This document shows positions 62,783-64,000 of a stretch of DNA of 64,000 nucleotides, piece after piece; positions within the stretch are counted from its first letter, which is position 1, and every line of letters starts with the position of its first letter. The DNA is from Shinisaurus crocodilurus (taxonomy: Eukaryota > Chordata > Lepidosauria > Squamata > Shinisauridae): NCBI GenBank assembly GCA_021292165.1, contig CM037879.1:23605817-23669816 (forward strand). The letters run 5' to 3'. The notes under the pieces are model-generated. The model was not told where the DNA came from and did not search any database. It worked only from the letters and a program-made list of their open reading frames with translations. The position numbers and the translations under genes are program-made.

Positions 62783-62826
<44 letters not shown>

Positions 62827-63300
62827 TACAATATTTGTATACCGCTCCACATCTAAGTAGATTCTGGAGTGGTGAACAGTAAAAAGACAAAAACAGATAA
62901 AAGAAACAAAAACAATACATTGAAAACAAAGTAACAATTACAGTGGTGGTTGGAGAGCAGAGAAGGCTTCCCGGAGCAAGGAGGTCTTCAGCAGGCACTG
63001 AAAGCAGCCCAGTGTCGGATCCTGTCTGACCTCCAGAGGCCGGGAGTTCCATAGAAATGGAGCCGCCACACTGAAGGCTCTTCTCCTGGTGGACTCCAAT
63101 CGGGCCAAAGGTCCATGAGGAACCACCAGGAGCATGCCATCTGATGACCTCAGTGACCGGGTAGGTTGGTATGGGAGGAGGCACTCTCTCAGGTCACCTG
63201 GTCCCAAGTTGTTTCCAGCTTTGTACACAAGTACTAGAACCTTAAACCTGACCCGGTAGCGAATAGGTGGCCAATGCAGTTCCTTCAGCAAAGGAGTTGC
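62783..63300 (-). mobile_element. L2-type LINE 3' end with (ATT)n tail
   Basis: (ATT)15 then TACAATATTTGTATACCGCT; the minus-strand frame (63291-62938) reads LKELHWPPIRYRVRFKVLVL, GPLARLESTRRRAFSVAAPF and LWNSRPLEVRQ, the C-terminus of L2 ORF2. It is a close relative of 23020-23400. 5'-truncated. Confidence 0.85.
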
Positions 63301-63497
63301 ATGCTGAAAAGGGGCAGGGAGGGAAGAAGACAGAGTGGAGGTTGAGAGTGAAACCTGAATAGTGAGCTTCTAGTTCTTTTGCCATTGTAAGATATTCACG
63401 AACAGCATCTTTTCTGGATGGTTGGGACCCTTCTTGAATTTAATTTTTAATTTAATACTTCTCCAAATTTTGTGCCACAGTACTTGGCTTGAAATTG

Positions 63498-63744
63498 AGA
63501 GCCAGTGTGGCATGGTGGTTCGAGTGTTGGACTGGGACTCGGGGAGCTGAGTTCTAGTGTCCCCCCACTCGGCCATGAAGCTCACTGGGTGACTCTGGGC
63601 CAGTCACTGACTCAGACTAACCGACCTCACAGGGTTGTTGTGAGGATAAAATGGAGGAGAGGAGGAGGATTATGTAAACTGCCTTGGATTGCTTGCAGGA
63701 AATAAGGCGAGATAGAAAAATAACAAACAAATAAATAAATAAAA
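63498..63744 (+). repeat. tRNA-derived CORE-type SINE
   Basis: A full plus-strand copy: head GAGCCAGTGTGGCATGGTGG, B-box region GAGTTCTAGTGTCCC, core CCTCACAGGGTTGTTGTGAG, 3' part TTGCTTGCAGGAAATAAGGC and an (AAAT)n tail. Confidence 0.9.
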
Positions 63745-64000
63745 TTGTGTACAAAAATGCACATGTTAACGAAAGTTGTATACAAAAATAAATGTGCATG
63801 TTTGTGCAGTTTAAAAAAAATATTACAGACTGATGTGGAAATGGGACAGAATGGACATATGATTGAAAACATGTGAAACTGACAGTGACCAGAGATAGGC
63901 TGATTCATTCTCCCGTACATATTACAACTATGGGAAGTTTCCCACATATGTCCTTTCCGCTGTTCTTCGGTTGTAAAATGGCCAGATGATCCACTACACA
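63745..64000. other. possible right part of the TAGGGATG element
   Basis: ACAAAAATGCACATGTTAAC, AAATGTGCATGTTTGTGC and ACAGACTGATGTGGAAATGG resemble interior phrases at 13200-13400. The assignment is weak. Confidence 0.3.

Noticed and set aside
62343..62830. Open frames with runs of Ile, Leu or Asn
   Set aside because: They are translations of the (ATT)n microsatellites.

Overview
The window looks like non-coding chromosomal DNA from a squamate reptile, most likely a lizard. The evidence is the mix of mobile elements: CR1 LINEs whose 3' ends carry the tail unit ATTCTATG, L2-type LINE 3' ends, tRNA-derived SINEs with a MIR-like core and an (AATA)n tail, a SINE with a 5S rRNA head and a CR1 tail, and very many short hAT-type DNA elements. 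The organism is inferred from this repertoire and not from a gene. I found no cellular protein-coding gene, no tRNA gene and no intact rRNA gene. Every convincing long reading frame is a broken LINE reverse transcriptase; the other open frames are chance frames, several in GC-rich transposons.

Layout. 1-3 kb: a large foldback DNA element (405-2933) filled with nested insertions. 3-15 kb: small hAT hairpins, CR1 and L2 fragments, microsatellites and the first of two solo LTRs (7840-8328). 13-20 kb: the second solo LTR (14520-15018), a foldback SINE, a GC-rich hAT (16648-16966), a hAT with an internal duplication, a local tandem duplication and a plus-strand 5S-derived SINE. 20-29 kb: two related hATs, L2 fragments, and a minus-strand CR1 (25256-26693) split by a 434-bp hAT. 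29-34 kb: a CpG-rich hAT (29196-29671), L2 pieces and SINEs. 34.4-38.3 kb: an L2 3' half, then a 2.9-kb CR1 carrying most of ORF2 with at least three frame breaks. 38-50 kb: quieter DNA with a mariner-type MITE and several stretches that could be conserved regulatory DNA. 50-64 kb: more CR1, L2, 5S-SINE and hAT copies, including a hAT hairpin at 54536-55451 split by a CR1.

Insertions can be ordered by which element interrupts which. Eight-base target duplications, several of them perfect, flank many DNA elements and fix their boundaries and their hAT class. The most interesting items are: the 5S-headed SINE, whose tail is identical over 49 bases to the CR1 in the same window; a set of CpG-rich hAT elements sharing a core motif; a 34-bp near-perfect hairpin at 8444-8522; and AT-rich single-copy blocks with clustered homeodomain-, SOX- or octamer-like motifs. 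All calls were made by reading the sequence; no database search was possible.
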